A DNA stretch of 64,000 bases from positions 4,464,001 through 4,528,000 of the forward strand of contig NC_019966.1 in assembly GCF_000328565.1 (NCBI RefSeq), read 5' to 3'. The translations under genes and the position numbers were made by a program. The notes beneath the pieces are model-generated. The model did no database searches. It saw only the letters and a list, made by a program, of their open reading frames with translations, and was not told where the DNA came from. Source of the DNA: Mycobacterium sp. JS623 (GTDB taxonomy: Bacteria > Actinomycetota > Actinomycetes > Mycobacteriales > Mycobacteriaceae). Positions 61,967 to 64,000 of this stretch are shown in pieces (within the stretch, counting starts at the first letter, position 1; the number at the start of each line of letters is the position of its first letter).

Positions 61967-62977
61967 ATGCCCAAGCCGCACTTGTTCCACCGTGCGACCG
62001 TGTCTCGGATCATCAAGGAGACCGCCGACGCGAGGACCTACGTGCTGGCCCCCGATGAAACGCCGTTCCCCTACAAGGCCGGACAGTTCTGCACGTTCAA
62101 GGTGCGCGTCGACGGCGAGGACCTCTATCGGTCCTACTCGATGTCGAGCGCACCCGAGACGGATTCGGAGATCGCGACGACAGTCAAGCGGGTCCCGGGC
62201 GGCAAGGTGTCGAACTGGATACTCGACAATCTCGTCGAGGGCGACGAGGTCACGATCACACGGGCAGCGGGCACCTTCTGCCTGACCATGACCACCGGTC
62301 CCCTACTGGGCTTCAGCGGCGGAAGCGGCGTCACGCCGATCCTGTCGCTTGTCAAGAGCGCGCTGGCCACCACTGATCGCTCGGTGCGACTGCTATGCGC
62401 TGACAAGGACCGGCCGTCGGTGATCTTCGACGCGGTGCTCGATGACCTCGTCACGCGCTACCCGGGGCGGCTGTCGGTCGTCCGGCACATCGACGCCGAG
62501 AACGGACTGATCGATCCCGCCGCGATTGTCGACTTCGTCGGCGCCGACACCGACGCGGACTGCTATGTCTGCGGCCCTGAGGGTTTCATGGCTGTGGTAA
62601 CGGCGGCATTACCCGGCCCAGGAAGGGTGTTCATCGAAGACTTCGACGCCACACCGCAGACCCACGAGTCCGTCGCCGCGCCCGAAAAGGCCGAGAACAC
62701 CGGCGGCACCATCACGATTCACATTGACCGAAAGAAGGCCGAGGTGCCGCGGGTGCCGGGTGAAACGCTGCTCGAAAGCGCTCGGCGCGCAGGAGTGTCA
62801 CCGCCGTTCTCATGCGAAGCGGGCAACTGCGGTACGTGCATGGCACGGCTGTCTCAGGGAAGCGCGACGATGAAGGTCAACGATGCGCTGGAGCCCGACG
62901 AGGTCGAGGATGGCTATGTGCTTACGTGTCAGGCGATTCCGGATACCCCGTCGGTAACAGTGCACTACGAAGACTAA
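61967..62977 (+). CDS. Oxygenase ferredoxin-NAD(P)H reductase (KshB-like)
   Basis: A 336-residue three-domain reductase that passes electrons from NAD(P)H through FAD and a 2Fe-2S cluster to a Rieske oxygenase, as KshB does for KshA. FAD motif YRSYSMSS at about 60, nucleotide motif GFSGGSGVTPILSL, CYVCGPEGFM, and the C-terminal plant-type ferredoxin CEAGNCGTC with a fourth Cys in LTCQAIP. ATG at 61967 with GGGGGA upstream. The Rieske oxygenase at 8123 is the likely partner. Its stop overlaps the convergent CoA-transferase stop. Confidence 0.91.
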   Translation: MPKPHLFHRATVSRIIKETADARTYVLAPDETPFPYKAGQFCTFKVRVDGEDLYRSYSMSSAPETDSEIATTVKRVPGGKVSNWILDNLVEGDEVTITRAAGTFCLTMTTGPLLGFSGGSGVTPILSLVKSALATTDRSVRLLCADKDRPSVIFDAVLDDLVTRYPGRLSVVRHIDAENGLIDPAAIVDFVGADTDADCYVCGPEGFMAVVTAALPGPGRVFIEDFDATPQTHESVAAPEKAENTGGTITIHIDRKKAEVPRVPGETLLESARRAGVSPPFSCEAGNCGTCMARLSQGSATMKVNDALEPDEVEDGYVLTCQAIPDTPSVTVHYED

Positions 62978-64000
62978 GAGTCGACGTCGCCGTGTTCGTG
63001 AAGCGATGGCGGCGGACGGAAGTCCGGCTCGTAACCCGCAATGCGGATCGGGCTGCCGATCAACCTGAAATCCCCTGCCGTGACAAGCGCCTCGGGGGTT
63101 GCCTCCAATGCCTCAGGCAGCGTGCGCACCGCTGCGGCCGGAATGCCGAGCGGGCGCAGTCGCGACTCCCAACCGAGCGCAGTGTCGGTGGCCAGCGCAG
63201 CGGCGACGACGTACAGCACCTCATCGCGCTTCGCAGCACGCTCGGCCATCGTCGGGAATCCGTCGATCTTCGCCTCGCCGGCGAATGCCTTCCAAAATGT
63301 ATCGTGCGTAATGAACAGCGCCAGGTACCCATTGGCCGTCGAGAACAGCTGCGCCGGAACGTAATACGAGTGCGCGCCGAAGGGGTAACGCTGCGGCGCC
63401 ACGCCGTCGTTGAGGTAGGCCGACGCTCGATAGTTCAGCTGCGACAGCATCACGTCACGCAGACACACGTCCACCTGCCCGCCGCGCCCCGAGACGATTT
63501 GAGCGAGCAATCCCAGCGCCGCCGCCAAACCCGTTGAGTTGTCGGCCGACGAGTAGCCCGGCAACGTCGGTGGACCATCCGGGTCGCCGGTCATCGCGGC
63601 GACGCCCGTGGCCGCCTGGATGACGTAGTCGAACGCCGGGTCGTCGCCGCCCTCCAACCCAAAGCCGGTCATCGCTACGCAGACAATTCGCTCGTTGAAG
63701 CCCCGCAATGCTTCGTAGGTGAGCCCGAGCCGCTTGATCGCCGACGGCTTCATATTCACCAGCAGTGCATGCGAATTCGCGACCAGCTCCCCGAGCCGCT
63801 GTCGCCCCTGCTCCGACCGCAGATCCAGGCAGACGCTCTGCTTGTTGCGGTTCAGGCTCGCGAAATAGCTGTCGCTGACCTGCCGGGAGATCTCGCCGCC
63901 CGGCGGCTCGATCTTGATGACCTCGGCGCCGAGATCGGCCAGCAACATCGTCGCGTATGGGCCAGCCAGCATGACACCGACCTCGAGAATGCGGATGCCT
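62974..64000 (-). CDS. CaiB/BaiF CoA-transferase, N-terminus cut by window edge
   Basis: The C-terminal 340 or so residues of a class III CoA-transferase. The visible start reads RILEVGVMLAGPYATMLLAD and IKIEPPGGEISR, and the catalytic Asp is probably in YSSADNSTGLAAAL. The reading frame is open to the right edge and the normal first 10-15 residues lie beyond it. It is shorter at its C-terminus than the others in the window. Its stop codon overlaps that of the convergent reductase. Confidence 0.88.
   Translation of the reverse strand, partial: GIRILEVGVMLAGPYATMLLADLGAEVIKIEPPGGEISRQVSDSYFASLNRNKQSVCLDLRSEQGRQRLGELVANSHALLVNMKPSAIKRLGLTYEALRGFNERIVCVAMTGFGLEGGDDPAFDYVIQAATGVAAMTGDPDGPPTLPGYSSADNSTGLAAALGLLAQIVSGRGGQVDVCLRDVMLSQLNYRASAYLNDGVAPQRYPFGAHSYYVPAQLFSTANGYLALFITHDTFWKAFAGEAKIDGFPTMAERAAKRDEVLYVVAAALATDTALGWESRLRPLGIPAAAVRTLPEALEATPEALVTAGDFRLIGSPIRIAGYEPDFRPPPSLHEHGDVDS

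Noticed and set aside
1..64000. KstR or KstR2 operators, tRNA/rRNA genes, phage integrase or attachment sites
   Set aside because: None was seen on reading; the cholesterol-type KstR pattern was not found at the operon starts inspected, so this is not the classical cholesterol regulon.

Overview
The window is high-GC DNA with frequent GTG starts, many 1-16 bp gene overlaps and a lipid/steroid-style catabolic gene content: heteromeric acyl-CoA dehydrogenase pairs, KstD-like flavoproteins, class III CoA-transferases, a WS/DGAT acyltransferase, a mycofactocin-type SDR and P450s with a 3Fe-4S ferredoxin. This points to an actinobacterium, most likely a fast-growing Mycobacterium (Mycolicibacterium) or a close relative. 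The genus is inferred from gene content, not proven. No rRNA, tRNA, CRISPR array or prophage was seen, and no intergenic gap exceeds about 300 bp.

Layout. 1-7325 (minus): amidohydrolase, acyl-CoA dehydrogenase (ACAD), SDR, CoA-transferase, enoyl-CoA hydratase (ECH), thiolase and a second ACAD cut by the left edge, which form a compact beta-oxidation module. 7577-13315 (plus): AhpD/CMD-like protein, Rieske oxygenase, a small unknown protein, an amidohydrolase with altered metal ligands, a SnoaL-like protein and an ACAD alpha/beta pair. 13408-15375 (minus): ECH and ACAD. 15494-21524 (plus): TetR, thioesterase, a truncated DapB-like remnant, P450, mycofactocin-type SDR and WS/DGAT. 21521-24350: acyltransferase, epimerase and SDR. 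24357-44955 (minus): a 20-kb run from an mhpC-mhpA-mhpB-like meta-cleavage set through a KstD-like flavoprotein, luciferase-like monooxygenase, SDRs, cyclase, flavin reductase, second hydrolase, TetR, ferredoxin-P450, amidohydrolase, two M24 proteins, ECH and a double CoA-transferase. 45086-47419 (plus): IclR and a second KstD-like protein. 47408-49796 (minus): a four-gene membrane cassette with cytochrome-oxidase subunit III and IV-like proteins, divergent from its own TetR. 50496-58810: MeaB, thiolase, three SDRs, two VOC proteins, ECH and another ACAD pair. A TnpB gene lies at 58823-60346. The right end holds an acyl-CoA ligase, a KshB-like reductase and a CoA-transferase cut by the window edge.

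How it fits together. The set could activate a cyclic or polycyclic carboxylic acid as a CoA ester (ligase, CoA-transferases), hydroxylate and desaturate the ring (Rieske oxygenase plus reductase, P450s, KstD-like enzymes), open an aromatic ring (MhpA/MhpB/MhpC-like) and shorten chains by beta-oxidation. The substrate cannot be read from sequence.

The most striking signal is a 15-bp palindrome, GAGAAT-N3-ATTCTC, in seven intergenic regions spread over 54 kb. It sits in front of the CMD-Rieske operon, the ACAD/tetR pair, the thioesterase, the P450, the mhpC/iclR pair, the thiolase/SDR pair and the ligase/reductase pair. It looks like the operator of one regulon that unites scattered operons, and the TetR gene at 15494-16213, flanked by two copies, is the best candidate regulator. 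Other unusual items are a TnpB gene with no TnpA fitted between two catabolic genes, an oxidase-like membrane cassette without a catalytic subunit, and several enzymes that have lost family-defining residues.
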